In this document: positions 9,323-18,300 of the stretch, in pieces | Numbering within the stretch: the stretch's first letter is position 1 | How the letters are laid out: each line of letters begins with the position of its first letter | Assembly: GCA_963837005.1 (NCBI GenBank) | Contig: CAWIMC010000020.1 | Coordinates: 248,001-312,000 of the forward strand | Source: CALDTK01 sp963837005 | GTDB taxonomy: Bacteria; Bacteroidota; Bacteroidia; Chitinophagales; Saprospiraceae | Reading direction: 5' to 3' | DNA: 64,000 nt | Position numbers and translations under genes: made by a program | Notes under the pieces: model-generated | The model's database searches: none | Told to the model about the DNA's origin: nothing | What the model saw: the letters and a program-made list of their open reading frames with translations, nothing else

Positions 9323-10177
9323 TTACATGCTCCACTCCTTGATGCTGGCCTCGTTCATGCGAACGTAGTCCATGTTGCCGGCCGCCTTGGCCATGTCCAT
9401 CGACTTCTTGGCAGAGGCAATAGCTTCCTTCTTCATGCCGAGGTCGGCCTCGATGAGGCTCTGGCGGCGCACCATCCAGAAGGCGTTAGTGTTCATGGCG
9501 GTGGCTTTCTTGATCCACTCGTAGGCTTGCTTGGAGTCCTTTTTGGTATCGGCGTAGTAGCTGGCGGCGGCGTAGTAGTCGTTGGCGCTCGGTCCGGCCA
9601 TGACGCGCTCGATGCTCGCCATGGTCTCCTTGTCGGTACCGACCATGAACGGGATCGCGACCATGGTCTGGTCCCAGCCGAGGTACATGTTGGCACCCTC
9701 GCCGGTGATCTCGTCGAACATGATGGTGAAGTTCTCCATCTTGTGGTCCACCTTCATCGACTTGGCCATCACCTTGGCGGCTACTTTGTCGTCGCTCCAC
9801 TCGCGGGGCATGCCGGAGTTGGTGGCGTCGGAGTAGAAGTAGACTTCCCAGTCGCCGGCCATTGGCTTGGTGTAGAGGGCGTAGTCGCCGGCCTTGAGCT
9901 CCTTACCGCCGATCGTGACGGGCTTCGAGAAGGTCACGACGGTGTTCTTGTTGGCACCGGTGCGCCAGCGCTCGCCGTAGGGCACGAGGCCGTTGGTGGC
10001 GAAGATGGTGCGGCCCTTCATGGCGGGGCGGGAGTACTCGACGGTGACGTCGGTGAGGCCGACGGTCTGCATCACCTTGGCGGCGGGGCTCGGGGCCGGG
10101 GTAGAGATCTGGGCGTGGAGCGTGCCGATGGCGAGCATCGTGACGGCCAGGACTTGAATGGCTAAGACTTTAAACAT
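9323..10177 (-). CDS. DUF2911 secreted protein with C-terminal TPR-like helices
   Basis: 284 residues. The start MFKVLAIQ at 10177 yields a signal peptide ending near AQIS. A longer open frame continues upstream but runs antisense through the next gene and lacks a signal. DUF2911 occupies about residues 35-185 (SRPAMKGRTIFGxxxPYGERWRTGAN-like pattern, GDYALYTKP, WEVYFYSD). Two TPR-like helical repeats follow (residues 200-280). DUF2911 proteins are widespread in Bacteroidota and of unknown function. A perfect TAnnTTTG -7 box lies 27 bases before the start and a strong terminator follows, so this is a single-gene unit. Confidence 0.88.
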   Translation of the reverse strand: MFKVLAIQVLAVTMLAIGTLHAQISTPAPSPAAKVMQTVGLTDVTVEYSRPAMKGRTIFATNGLVPYGERWRTGANKNTVVTFSKPVTIGGKELKAGDYALYTKPMAGDWEVYFYSDATNSGMPREWSDDKVAAKVMAKSMKVDHKMENFTIMFDEITGEGANMYLGWDQTMVAIPFMVGTDKETMASIERVMAGPSANDYYAAASYYADTKKDSKQAYEWIKKATAMNTNAFWMVRRQSLIEADLGMKKEAIASAKKSMDMAKAAGNMDYVRMNEASIKEWSM

Positions 10178-10203
10178 GGGGGCAATTTTGTGATTTGCGG
10201 GCG

Positions 10204-10211
10204 CAAAGGTA
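10204..10211 (-). promoter_or_regulatory. Bacteroidota -7 box (TACCTTTG)
   Basis: An exact match to TAnnTTTG on the minus strand, 27 bases before the DUF2911 start. No clear -33 TTG was seen. Confidence 0.55.
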
Positions 10212-10258
10212 ACGGTTGTCACTGTGAGGGGGTTCTGTAGCCGCTTAACGCTCTCCCA

Positions 10259-11242
10259 ATGGACTTCCTCTCTAATCCCGCGCTCGAAACTTTTCACCTG
10301 ACCTGGCCTGGGACACCCTTCGACCAGGGCCGATTTCTCGCCTACGAGACCGAGATCGAGGTAGGCTTCGGCAAGGTGCTCCGTTACCTCACGCGCCCCA
10401 ACCCGCAGGCCACCGAGAAGCGACACGACGACTACGCCCCGCCCGTGGAGCGCGACGACATCCACCAGTCCGGCGATTGGGTGTGCTGGTTTGGGCACGC
10501 TTGCTTCCTCATCCAGCTCGACGGCGTGCGTTACCTCACTGATCCAGTTTGGCACCGCTTGGGTCTGCTCAAACGCCGCGTCCCGGTGCCGTACACCGTC
10601 GAGGGGATCGGCCACATCGACTACTTGCTGCTGAGTCACGACCACCGCGACCACTGCGACGAGCGGACCATCAGGCAGCTTTCGCAAAAACTCGACTTTC
10701 GGGTGCTGGCGCCACTTCATCTCGGCGATGTAATTCGGCCCTGGCTCGAACGTGATCAGCCCGTCACGGAGGCCGGTTGGTACCAGCGCTACGACACCGC
10801 GCGGGACGAACCCCAGGTAAGCTTCATGCCTACGCAGCACTGGTGCCGACGTTACCTCACCGACACCAACCGGCGACTCTGGGGCAGCTTCGTGCTCGAG
10901 GGCCACGAGCGCAAAGTTTGGTTCGGCGGGGACTCGGCTGCCTCGCCGCACTTTGCTGAGGTGGCGAAGTACTTCCGGGACCTTGACCTAGCCATGATCG
11001 GGATCGGGGCTTACAAACCTGCCTGGTTCATGCAGGGCGCCCACACCAGTCCCGAGCAGGCCTGGGCAGGGTTCGCGACCTGCGGTGGGGCGCAGCTCTT
11101 CCCGATGCACTTCGGGACGTACGACTTGAGCCAGGAGCCAGCGGGGGAGCCGATTCGACTTCTGAAGGCTTACGCCAAAACTAGCGGGCGTGAGGAAGCC
11201 GTAGTGGAGCCAGTGGTGGGGCGGGTCGTCCGCTTCGAGTAG
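10259..11242 (+). CDS. Metallo-beta-lactamase-fold hydrolase (NAPE-PLD/UlaG-like)
   Basis: 327 residues, cytoplasmic. The metal-binding signature SHDHRDHCD (HxHxDH) lies near residue 125. Further ligands are likely in TQHWCRR, FGGDSA and the C-terminal MHFGTYD. The WFGHACFLIQLDGVRYLTDP segment is characteristic of the Lactamase_B_2 branch that includes NAPE-hydrolysing phospholipase D. Members hydrolyse phosphodiester or lactone bonds; the substrate here is unknown. It is divergent from DUF2911. A near copy of the dispersed repeat (GGCTTACGCCAAAAC, 11167-11181) encodes AYAKT near the C-terminus. Confidence 0.85.
   Translation: MDFLSNPALETFHLTWPGTPFDQGRFLAYETEIEVGFGKVLRYLTRPNPQATEKRHDDYAPPVERDDIHQSGDWVCWFGHACFLIQLDGVRYLTDPVWHRLGLLKRRVPVPYTVEGIGHIDYLLLSHDHRDHCDERTIRQLSQKLDFRVLAPLHLGDVIRPWLERDQPVTEAGWYQRYDTARDEPQVSFMPTQHWCRRYLTDTNRRLWGSFVLEGHERKVWFGGDSAASPHFAEVAKYFRDLDLAMIGIGAYKPAWFMQGAHTSPEQAWAGFATCGGAQLFPMHFGTYDLSQEPAGEPIRLLKAYAKTSGREEAVVEPVVGRVVRFE
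11167..11181 (+). repeat. Dispersed 15-mer, one-mismatch copy
   Basis: GGCTTACGCCAAAAC inside the hydrolase gene, read as YAKT. Confidence 0.75.
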
Positions 11243-11357
11243 CCGGGAAAGCTTTGTTTGGTGAGAATACCTTGGGGAAGTACCTATAACATACTAACTT
11301 CAAGGTTAGTGACTCGGTTCTGGCTGCCAATGGCACATTCATTGAAGGGATACAGAA

Positions 11358-13697
11358 ATGTCCCGACGAATGTCTTCATCCCCCCAGTCGAACTTTCATG
11401 TTATCCGATTTGGGCTCTCGCTGTCTCAGATCCTATCATTATTTGGAGTAATTTGCATAGCGGCACTAGGGCTTGGAATGGCTATAGCACCTATAAATGC
11501 GGCTGATGTACGACATTATGGTAAGGGCAGTGTCGAAACTGTAGCTGATTGTGGCCTGCTAAAAAACTCTGGGCTGGAGAACGGTAACACGGACTGGTGG
11601 TTCGGGGGCGGCGCGGTCATAACGACGGATGCCTTTGCGGGCACGAAAGCACTCTCTTTGCCCAATAATGCATCCACATCGCAGAGAGTAGGCGTGCAGA
11701 TCACCGACACCTACAAGCTCACGTATTTCGGGAAATTAGGAACGCCAGGCCAATTTGCCGCTGTAGGCATCGATTTTCTCAACGCCGCAGGTACTGAAAT
11801 AGGAGAAGTTGTTGGAACGCCACTTACCACTTCCGGCTATGTAGAATATACCATCTTCACGGGTAGCTTGCCGGCAGGCACTACCCAGCTCAATATTTGG
11901 ATCTACTCGGGCGCGGCTGCGGGGGCAAAGTTCGACGAAATCTGCCTGACGAAAGTGAACACGACGGCGGCGAGTCTTACGAACTGGACCGACGAGGCTA
12001 GCAAGTATAAGATCGCCCTCTCCGGGGTCAAGCTCGCGGGCATGAGCTTTTACGACTTCGATTATGATAATGATCTCGATCTGCTGGTCAACACGAATGA
12101 TGAAAGTTTTAAATCGCATCTGTTTCGGCAGAACGGGTCGAAAGTCTTCGACGATGTCACGACCACGCTCGCACCTCGACTCCTCAACCAGGTTATGGAG
12201 AGGAGCGCGGTTTTCGGGGATATTAACAACGACGGTTACTTAGACTTCGTCCGCAATAGATCGACGCCCAACAGTGACGGTGCTTCCATCGAGGTCTATT
12301 TCCAGCATCCTGCCACAGGGACCTTCGGGAATGGCTTGGGTGGCACAAAGCCCGTTTTTATGGGCTGGGGTGCGGGAGTAGAATGTCCCGTCTACGACGG
12401 CCTCAACGCCGAAGGTCTCGGCCTGCTCGACTTCGACGGCGACGGTGACCTCGACATCATCTTCGACAACCACAACTACGGTGTCGATGTCCTCCGCAAC
12501 GACTTTATCAACCACAGCAACCGACTACGCACGGGGAAGGCAAATACGGCGCTGTTTACGCATGCCACGCAACGCAACGGCGCCAGCGTCGTGCTCGGAC
12601 TCAACCAGACGGCTACAGACGGGGATTACGGCGCCTTTGTCGACATCAACGACGACGGCTGGGTCGATATCTTCATGCGTAAGCGCGACGAGAACGACTT
12701 CTTCCTCAACCAGGGCGGTACGTTTCTTAACGGCGTGGACCTCGCACAGGCCGAGAATGGCAGCAAGGGTTCTAACGCCATCTACGATTTCGATAACGAT
12801 GGCGATTTTGATGTCTTCTGGACGGAGAATGATTTGAATCAGTTCTTCCGAAATGATCTCGGTAAGTGGAATCCTCTCGGCACGCAAAATTCGACCGGTA
12901 TACCTACATCATTCACAGAAAAAATTAATGAGGCTGCAGGTGGTGATGTAGACAACGATGGTGATATTGACCTGCTGCTGGTCGGGAATCGTCGTAGTTA
13001 CCTGTACATCAACCAAATCAACGATCCTGTCCTCGGCATTGACGTCGGACAACCGATGACCTTCGTTTTGGACAAGAAGGCAGATATGGGCAAGAATTTC
13101 GAAGGTTTTGCGACATTGTTCGTCGACATCGATGATGACGGCGATTTGGACGTCTACATGAATGCCTCCGGGCCAAACCAGATGTACATCAACGATCTGT
13201 ATCAGTCGACTACAGCAGACTACACAAAGAATGTGCTCCAGGCACAGATTTGGGACAATAGACCAGAATACATGGCGGCAGGGAAGCGCCGACCGGCCCT
13301 AGGCGCGACGGTGGTGCTTACGGACTGCCAGGGCCGCGTGCTCAGTGGTATTCGAGAGGTATCCGGCGGCAACGGCCGCGGTACGCAGAATCCCCACAAC
13401 GTGCACTTTGGTCTACCCTATGGCCGCAACTTCAACTACGTAGTCGTCGTGAAGTATCCAAATTACGTACTCCCAGACGGTACCGTTAAGCGGGAGGTCA
13501 TCAGCAAGGCATTTAACCCTAGTCAGTTCGGAAACGCCATTCCGCTGCTCACCTTCCATACCGGCGAGCCCTCCGAGGGGTGCCCGACGGTCGTCGAGCT
13601 GTGCGCCAACGGCATCGACGACGACGGCGACGGCTACATCGACTGTGAGGACTCCGACTGTAACGGCATGCAGATCGAACACAGAATAGGACGATAA
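11358..13697 (+). CDS. Secreted FG-GAP/VCBS repeat protein with ASPIC/UnbV domain
   Basis: 779 residues. A hydrophobic segment at about 24-48 after a basic N-terminus is a long signal peptide. A jelly-roll-like carbohydrate-binding-type domain (about 65-190) precedes a beta-propeller of FG-GAP/VCBS blades. These carry Ca-binding DxDxDGDxD loops, for example DFDGDGDLDI, DINDDGWVDI and DFDNDGDFDV. An ASPIC/UnbV domain follows (about 635-715). The protein ends with ELCANGIDDDGDGYIDC, an EF-hand-like Ca loop common in Saprospiria surface proteins, and a 15-residue tail. No typical T9SS domain remains. Its stop overlaps the next start (TAATG), so the two are co-translated. The sequence is slightly less GC-rich than its neighbours. 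Confidence 0.88.
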   Translation: MSRRMSSSPQSNFHVIRFGLSLSQILSLFGVICIAALGLGMAIAPINAADVRHYGKGSVETVADCGLLKNSGLENGNTDWWFGGGAVITTDAFAGTKALSLPNNASTSQRVGVQITDTYKLTYFGKLGTPGQFAAVGIDFLNAAGTEIGEVVGTPLTTSGYVEYTIFTGSLPAGTTQLNIWIYSGAAAGAKFDEICLTKVNTTAASLTNWTDEASKYKIALSGVKLAGMSFYDFDYDNDLDLLVNTNDESFKSHLFRQNGSKVFDDVTTTLAPRLLNQVMERSAVFGDINNDGYLDFVRNRSTPNSDGASIEVYFQHPATGTFGNGLGGTKPVFMGWGAGVECPVYDGLNAEGLGLLDFDGDGDLDIIFDNHNYGVDVLRNDFINHSNRLRTGKANTALFTHATQRNGASVVLGLNQTATDGDYGAFVDINDDGWVDIFMRKRDENDFFLNQGGTFLNGVDLAQAENGSKGSNAIYDFDNDGDFDVFWTENDLNQFFRNDLGKWNPLGTQNSTGIPTSFTEKINEAAGGDVDNDGDIDLLLVGNRRSYLYINQINDPVLGIDVGQPMTFVLDKKADMGKNFEGFATLFVDIDDDGDLDVYMNASGPNQMYINDLYQSTTADYTKNVLQAQIWDNRPEYMAAGKRRPALGATVVLTDCQGRVLSGIREVSGGNGRGTQNPHNVHFGLPYGRNFNYVVVVKYPNYVLPDGTVKREVISKAFNPSQFGNAIPLLTFHTGEPSEGCPTVVELCANGIDDDGDGYIDCEDSDCNGMQIEHRIGR

Positions 13698-15745
13698 TGA
13701 ACATGCTACGCTTACGTCTTATTCGGGTTTTGCTCACGCTGGTAATCAGCATGGGCCTTTCGTCCTTCGGGCTTTCACAACTCACGCGCCAGTACTCTTC
13801 CTACTACGGCGGGAGCGGCAACGACGAGGGTTACGGAGTCACCGTCATGGACGACGGCACCGCCTTCTACGTTGGGACCACGCAGTCCAGCAACTTCCCG
13901 GCCTCGGTGAGCGCGCTCCAGCGCTATTACGCCGGCGGGGACGACGTTTTCGTGACGGCTGTCGCCAAAACAGGTGAGATCCTCTGGAGTACCCACCTGG
14001 GGTCTTCGGCGCGGGAGTCCGACGCCTGGGGCATCACCTCCAGCCTCGACGGAGCCTTCATCTACGTCGCCTTCCGCACCAGCGCCCCGACCCTGCCGAT
14101 CGTCGGTCCGACGAGCTACCAGTCGAGCGCCCGCGGCAACGGCGACATCGTGCTCGTCAAGCTGCGCCGAAACGGTGCCCTCGCGTGGGCGACCTTCTAC
14201 GGCGGCAACGGCGAGGACACGCCCGTGCGCATCAATGCCACCGACAACGGCGGCGTCGTCGTCGCGGGGCAGACCTTCAGTTCTAACCTAGTTACCCGCT
14301 TCCCGCACCAGGCCGCCTACGGCGGGGCCGGCGACGGTTTCTACGCCTGGTTCTCAGCCACCGGAGGACTCCTGCGGGGCTCCTACGTCGGCGGTCCCGC
14401 CGAGGATATCCTTTACGAGACACAGGTCGTCCCTGGGAACATCTTCAGCGTCGGTCTGTCCAACAGCGGCTTCCTGTCGTCGCCAAAACGAGCGTACGCC
14501 GGCAACGCTGACCTCTTCGTCCTCCGCAGCGATATCAACGGAACACAGGTCTACGGCACCTACCTCGGGGGCTCCGGCTCCGAGAACGTCGGGCGCTACC
14601 CCGGGGTCGTTGTCGACGCAGCGTTCAACGCCTACGTGGCCGGCAGCACTTCGAGCAGCAACTTCCCGGCCGTCAACGCCGTCCAGGGCGGTAAGGCAAG
14701 CGGCGCCGACGGCGTCGTAGCTGCTTTCAATCCCACTGGCGACCTCCTTTGGAGTACCTACCTCGGCGGCAGCGGCAACGACGAACTCACGTCCATTTCG
14801 CTCCAGAACGACCTCCTGTACATCGGGGGTACGACCGGCAGTGCGGGCCTCTCGCACATCACGACGGCCACTGCGGCCCAGGCAGCGAAATCCGGGGGCT
14901 CGGATGGCCTCCTCGTGGCGATGCGCACCAGCGGTACCGTTGCCTACGCCACCTACTACGGCGGCAGTAGCAACGACGAAATCCGCGACCTCCACGTGCG
15001 CGACGGCTTCGTCGCCATCGCGGGTCCGGCGAACGCCGGGAGTCTCTCGACACAGCGCGCGGCGCAGTCCTCGAACGCCGGCGGCGCCGACGCCCAGTTG
15101 GCCATGTTCCAACTCGGCCAGCTCGGCGGCACCCTCCTCTCCGTGGCCGATGCCACCAGTTGCACCAGAGCCGACGGCTCCATCACGCTCCAACTCGACG
15201 CTAGCCTCCTCGGCAGTGGCCCGTACGATGTCTCCCTCGACGCCGGAGCCACCTGGGACGCCGCCCAAAGTGCTCTCGTCCCGAATGCCGCCCGCCGCCT
15301 CGTCGTCCCCGACCTGCTATGGGGCAGCTACGAGGTTAGCCTCCGCGACGCCGTCGGACGAATCCACCGCGTAGGTCCGGCGCTGATTGGTGGCTGCGTA
15401 TACGAAGTATGCCCATCGGGCAACAACAATCGTCTCACCGTCCCGGCCATCAGCGGCGCCACGCGCTACACGTGGACTACGACCCTCGGAACCATCGGCG
15501 CCGGCCAAAACTCACGGACCATGTGGCTCAACCTCGGCGGCGTCAGCCCCGGGGCCACCGGTACCGTCTGTATGGAGCCTTCCGGTCCCTCCTGTGGGGC
15601 CCCCCAGATTTGTGTGAAGATCCTGTTCGCCTGCCCGGCCGAGATCTGCGATAACGGCATCGACGACGACGGGGACGGCAAGGCGGACTGCGACGACGAT
15701 GCTTGTCCGAAGGCTTTGCAGGTGCGGCAGGTCGGGAGGGAGTAA
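13697..15745 (+). CDS. Secreted SBBP beta-propeller protein
   Basis: 682 residues with a signal peptide (about 1-28). At least seven SBBP-type blades can be seen, each with a (W/Y)STYLGGSGND-like motif followed by G.....NAYVAG.T.S.NFP. Examples are SSYYGGSGNDEGYG, ATFYGGNGEDTPV, GTYLGGSGSENVG, STYLGGSGNDEL and ATYYGGSSNDEIR. Two beta-sandwich-like segments follow. The C-terminus is again EICDNGIDDDGDGKADC plus a short tail (ALQVRQVGRE), matching the end of the previous protein. The shared tail and the one-base overlap suggest the pair is secreted and works together at the cell surface. Function unknown. Confidence 0.88.
   Translation: MNMLRLRLIRVLLTLVISMGLSSFGLSQLTRQYSSYYGGSGNDEGYGVTVMDDGTAFYVGTTQSSNFPASVSALQRYYAGGDDVFVTAVAKTGEILWSTHLGSSARESDAWGITSSLDGAFIYVAFRTSAPTLPIVGPTSYQSSARGNGDIVLVKLRRNGALAWATFYGGNGEDTPVRINATDNGGVVVAGQTFSSNLVTRFPHQAAYGGAGDGFYAWFSATGGLLRGSYVGGPAEDILYETQVVPGNIFSVGLSNSGFLSSPKRAYAGNADLFVLRSDINGTQVYGTYLGGSGSENVGRYPGVVVDAAFNAYVAGSTSSSNFPAVNAVQGGKASGADGVVAAFNPTGDLLWSTYLGGSGNDELTSISLQNDLLYIGGTTGSAGLSHITTATAAQAAKSGGSDGLLVAMRTSGTVAYATYYGGSSNDEIRDLHVRDGFVAIAGPANAGSLSTQRAAQSSNAGGADAQLAMFQLGQLGGTLLSVADATSCTRADGSITLQLDASLLGSGPYDVSLDAGATWDAAQSALVPNAARRLVVPDLLWGSYEVSLRDAVGRIHRVGPALIGGCVYEVCPSGNNNRLTVPAISGATRYTWTTTLGTIGAGQNSRTMWLNLGGVSPGATGTVCMEPSGPSCGAPQICVKILFACPAEICDNGIDDDGDGKADCDDDACPKALQVRQVGRE
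13957..13971 (+). repeat. Dispersed 15-mer, two-mismatch copy
   Basis: GGCTGTCGCCAAAAC inside the SBBP gene, read as VAKT. Confidence 0.6.
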
Positions 15746-15824
15746 CGGCGTCGGAGAGAGTCGTGGGTTTAGGCATGGGGGGCGCGGGGGAGAACCACGG
15801 CGCCCCCCGTGCCCTTCCATAGGT

Positions 15825-16871
15825 ATGGCCCTCCTCACCTTCACCGACCGCGGCATCTACTGCGAGCAGGCCGATGTCTACCTCGACCCCTGGCGCCCCG
15901 TGCCGCGGGCGCTGATCTCGCACGGTCATTCCGACCACGCGCGTTGGGGTCACGACCACTACTTATCGACGGCGAGGACCGCGGCCATCATGAAGCACCG
16001 ACTGGGGGACATCAATGTCGAGTCGGTAGGTTTTGGCGAAAGCCGGACCATCAACGGTGTCAAGTTTAGTTTCCATCCTGCCGGGCATATCATCGGCTCG
16101 GCGCAGATCAGGTGCGAGTACAAGGGGGAGGTGTGGTGCTTTACGGGCGACTACAAGCTCGAGGACGACGGCATTTCGGAGCCTTATGAAGTGGTGAAGT
16201 GTCACAGCTTCATTACCGAGACGACGTTCGGGTTGCCGATCTACAAGTGGCGACCGCAGGCCGAGATCATGGCCGATATCAATGAGTGGTGGCGGGCGTG
16301 TGCTGCTCAAGGCAAAACAGCCCTCGTGACGGGCTACAGCCTCGGGAAGGCCCAGCGCATCATCGCCAACCTCGACACGAGCATCGGGCGCATCTACACC
16401 CACGGCGCGATCGCAAACATGAACGAGGTGCTGGAGACGCAAGGCGTTAAGCTGCCGCCGACGATTAGGTCTACCAAAGAGGTCCCGAAAGAGGACTATA
16501 TCGGGAGCTTAGTGATTGCGCCGCCGGGGGCCATCAACGGCGGGTGGGCGAAGAAATTCAAGACTGCTAGCACCGGCATTGCCTCTGGGTGGATGGCGCT
16601 GCGTGGTGCCCGTCGGAGGCGGGCCGTAGACCGGGGCTTCGTGCTCTCGGACCACTGCGACTGGCCTTCACTCAACACCGCCATCGAGGCGACGGGATGT
16701 GAGAACGTCTTCGTGACCCACGGCTACACGGCCGTCTTTTCGAAGTGGTTGCGGGAGCAAGGCTACAACGCCCACGTGGTGAGCACCGAGTACGAGGGCG
16801 AGAGCCAGGAGATCGGCGAGGGGGCTGGCGCGAAGGCCGAGGCGGAACTGGAAGCTGCTGCCGAAGGCTAG
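15825..16871 (+). CDS. Ligase-associated DNA exonuclease (MBL/beta-CASP fold)
   Basis: 348 residues from ATG 15825 (MALLTFTDRGIYC); an upstream extension with a basic, low-complexity leader is rejected. The HGHSDHARWG zinc motif is near residue 26, and the beta-CASP-like portion has HPAGHIIGSAQI and FTGDYKLEDD. The C-terminal SDHCDW and VFVTHG elements complete a family normally encoded beside an ATP-dependent DNA ligase and a helicase as a DNA end-processing set. Neither ligase nor helicase is visible in the window, so this copy is orphaned, at least locally. An exact dispersed 15-mer encodes GFGES at about residue 69. Confidence 0.85.
   Translation: MALLTFTDRGIYCEQADVYLDPWRPVPRALISHGHSDHARWGHDHYLSTARTAAIMKHRLGDINVESVGFGESRTINGVKFSFHPAGHIIGSAQIRCEYKGEVWCFTGDYKLEDDGISEPYEVVKCHSFITETTFGLPIYKWRPQAEIMADINEWWRACAAQGKTALVTGYSLGKAQRIIANLDTSIGRIYTHGAIANMNEVLETQGVKLPPTIRSTKEVPKEDYIGSLVIAPPGAINGGWAKKFKTASTGIASGWMALRGARRRRAVDRGFVLSDHCDWPSLNTAIEATGCENVFVTHGYTAVFSKWLREQGYNAHVVSTEYEGESQEIGEGAGAKAEAELEAAAEG
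16030..16044 (-). repeat. Dispersed 15-mer GGCTTTCGCCAAAAC
   Basis: Exact copy on the strand opposite to the exonuclease gene, read there as GFGES. Confidence 0.9.
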
Positions 16872-16879
16872 CGTGAGGT

Positions 16880-17498
16880 CTAGTAGTACTGCGGTACTGC
16901 GGGCAGGGGCGGCACACCGGTGCGAGCGTAGTCGTCTGCGGCTTGCGCCAAAACATTGATCTTTGGCTGTAGAAACCAGATGCCGATTGGCCAGTAGAGC
17001 ATCGCGATGACAGCGATCACCATTGCCCCGGAGTCACGGTAGTACGGTCGCTGGGCACTCACGTAAATCTTGGCAGCAGCGATCGTCACGTAGATCGACA
17101 CCCCCAAAAGAGCAAACGCGAGCAAGTAAAAGAGCGCAAACCCGCCAACCAGAATGCCTAGGCCATCTGTATCGCCACACGCCCTGTCTACGGCGGAGAC
17201 GAACTCGCTAAACATCCAGTAGTACCCGCCCAGCAGCAGCACGTACCCCAGCGCATACCCCGTACCATGCCCATCCTAAAATCAAGCTGATCAGTAAGGG
17301 GGCGTAGGTCCACAACATGACCGATTGCAGTCCGTCGAAGACAACGAAAGGGTCCTCCGCGGACTGAGCTAGCTGGCCTTCGAGGCGAAGGATGCTCCGA
17401 AACCACCACACCATTGCGCCAAGGCCAAACAGTCCCGGCACGACAAAGCCAATCGCGAAAAACTGCCAGTGCTTGAGCCGCAACACCCTGTCATACAT
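16880..17498 (-). pseudogene. Multi-pass membrane protein split by a +1 frameshift
   Basis: Two overlapping minus-strand frames (17498-17208 and 17242-16880) join into one hydrophobic protein of about 205 residues with four or five membrane segments. The first frame ends in LLISLILGWAWYGV and the second continues as YALGYVLLLGGYYWMF. Removing one G from the G4 run on the coding strand (C4 at 17258-17261) gives LGWAWYGYALGYVLLLGG. Each half alone would lack essential helices. The gene follows a lipoprotein gene after 9 bases, so the two form an operon. No family recognised. A sequencing overcall is as likely as a true mutation. Confidence 0.65.
16940..16954 (+). repeat. Dispersed 15-mer, one-mismatch copy
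   Basis: GGCTTGCGCCAAAAC inside the membrane-protein gene, read on the minus strand as VLAQA. Confidence 0.7.
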
Positions 17499-17507
17499 AC
17501 CGGCAAC

Positions 17508-18041
17508 CTACTCGAAATCTCCGTAGTACTGAAGGTCGAACAGCTCGTCGAGCAGCCGCGACCGCGTAGCCGTCGTGTACACGTCGCGGCACCCGCCCAC
17601 CCCACTGGCCATGATGCTGAGGCAGACATTGCTGCGGTCGGCGTCTTCGCGGTGCTTGCGGATGCGCTCGCAGTGTCCGAGTTCGTGGAACACGATGTAC
17701 TCCTTCAGGAGATCGCCCACGTTGGGGTTGTTCCACAGGCGAGCGTCGACGGTGAGTTCGTTCGGCTCCTGGATATTGAACGTACACGTCCCGACCACGC
17801 CATCTTCGTCGAGCGTATCGATCGCGGCGGTAAGTTGGCGCTCGCTCAGGTCAACGGTGATGCCACGGAGTTTGGCCTCTTCCTCGAAGCGGTCGAAGTA
17901 CGGCTGGAGGCGCTGGTCGACCCGTAGTCTGATGGGCGGCTCCTCGACATCCGGTCCGCTGATCGTCTGTTCGCGACATCCGCTCCACAACCCGACGGCC
18001 AGCACAAACAGTAGTAGGGTGCAACGGACCGAATGGAGCAT
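17508..18041 (-). CDS. Lipoprotein with a zinc-protease HExxH motif
   Basis: 177 residues. The lipoprotein signal ends in LWSGC (Cys22). The central helix carries YIVFHELGHCERIRKH near residue 120, a canonical HExxH zincin motif, followed by MASGVGGC, which could form the Met-turn. The pattern resembles small metallopeptidase-like lipoproteins of Bacteroidota, but no named family can be assigned with confidence. It probably sits in the outer or inner membrane leaflet facing the periplasm. It is the first gene of a two-gene unit with the split membrane protein. The protease activity is inferred from the motif alone. Confidence 0.75.
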   Translation of the reverse strand: MLHSVRCTLLLFVLAVGLWSGCREQTISGPDVEEPPIRLRVDQRLQPYFDRFEEEAKLRGITVDLSERQLTAAIDTLDEDGVVGTCTFNIQEPNELTVDARLWNNPNVGDLLKEYIVFHELGHCERIRKHREDADRSNVCLSIMASGVGGCRDVYTTATRSRLLDELFDLQYYGDFE

Positions 18042-18163
18042 AAGAAGCAGGTTTGGAGAGTACGAAGGTCCGAACGTGGCGACCGCGGCGCAAGGTACCT
18101 ACCGCAAAGACAGTAGACGTACCACGGCGCCTGCACGACATTAGGGGCCAGCACCTGTCTGAG

Positions 18164-18178
18164 GGCTTTCGCCAAAAC
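18164..18178 (+). repeat. Dispersed 15-mer GGCTTTCGCCAAAAC
   Basis: Exact intergenic copy between the divergent lipoprotein gene and rplY, so it is not fixed by any protein. Confidence 0.9.
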
Positions 18179-18264
18179 AGCTGTCGCACGTTCGGGCCGC
18201 CATCAAACAGAAGCCCGAAACACGTCGGAGATAACGAATGGGTACGCTGCATGCATAATTCGCG

Positions 18265-18272
18265 TACATTTG
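18265..18272 (+). promoter_or_regulatory. Bacteroidota -7 box (TACATTTG) of rplY
   Basis: An exact TAnnTTTG, 28 bases before the rplY start. Confidence 0.6.
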
Positions 18273-18300
18273 CGCCCCCGATCGAAAAAAGCGGCAGGCG

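Noticed and set aside
10178..10951. N-terminal extension of the DUF2911 protein
   Set aside because: The extension runs antisense through the metallo-beta-lactamase gene. The start at 10177 gives a proper signal peptide and a -7 box at the right distance.
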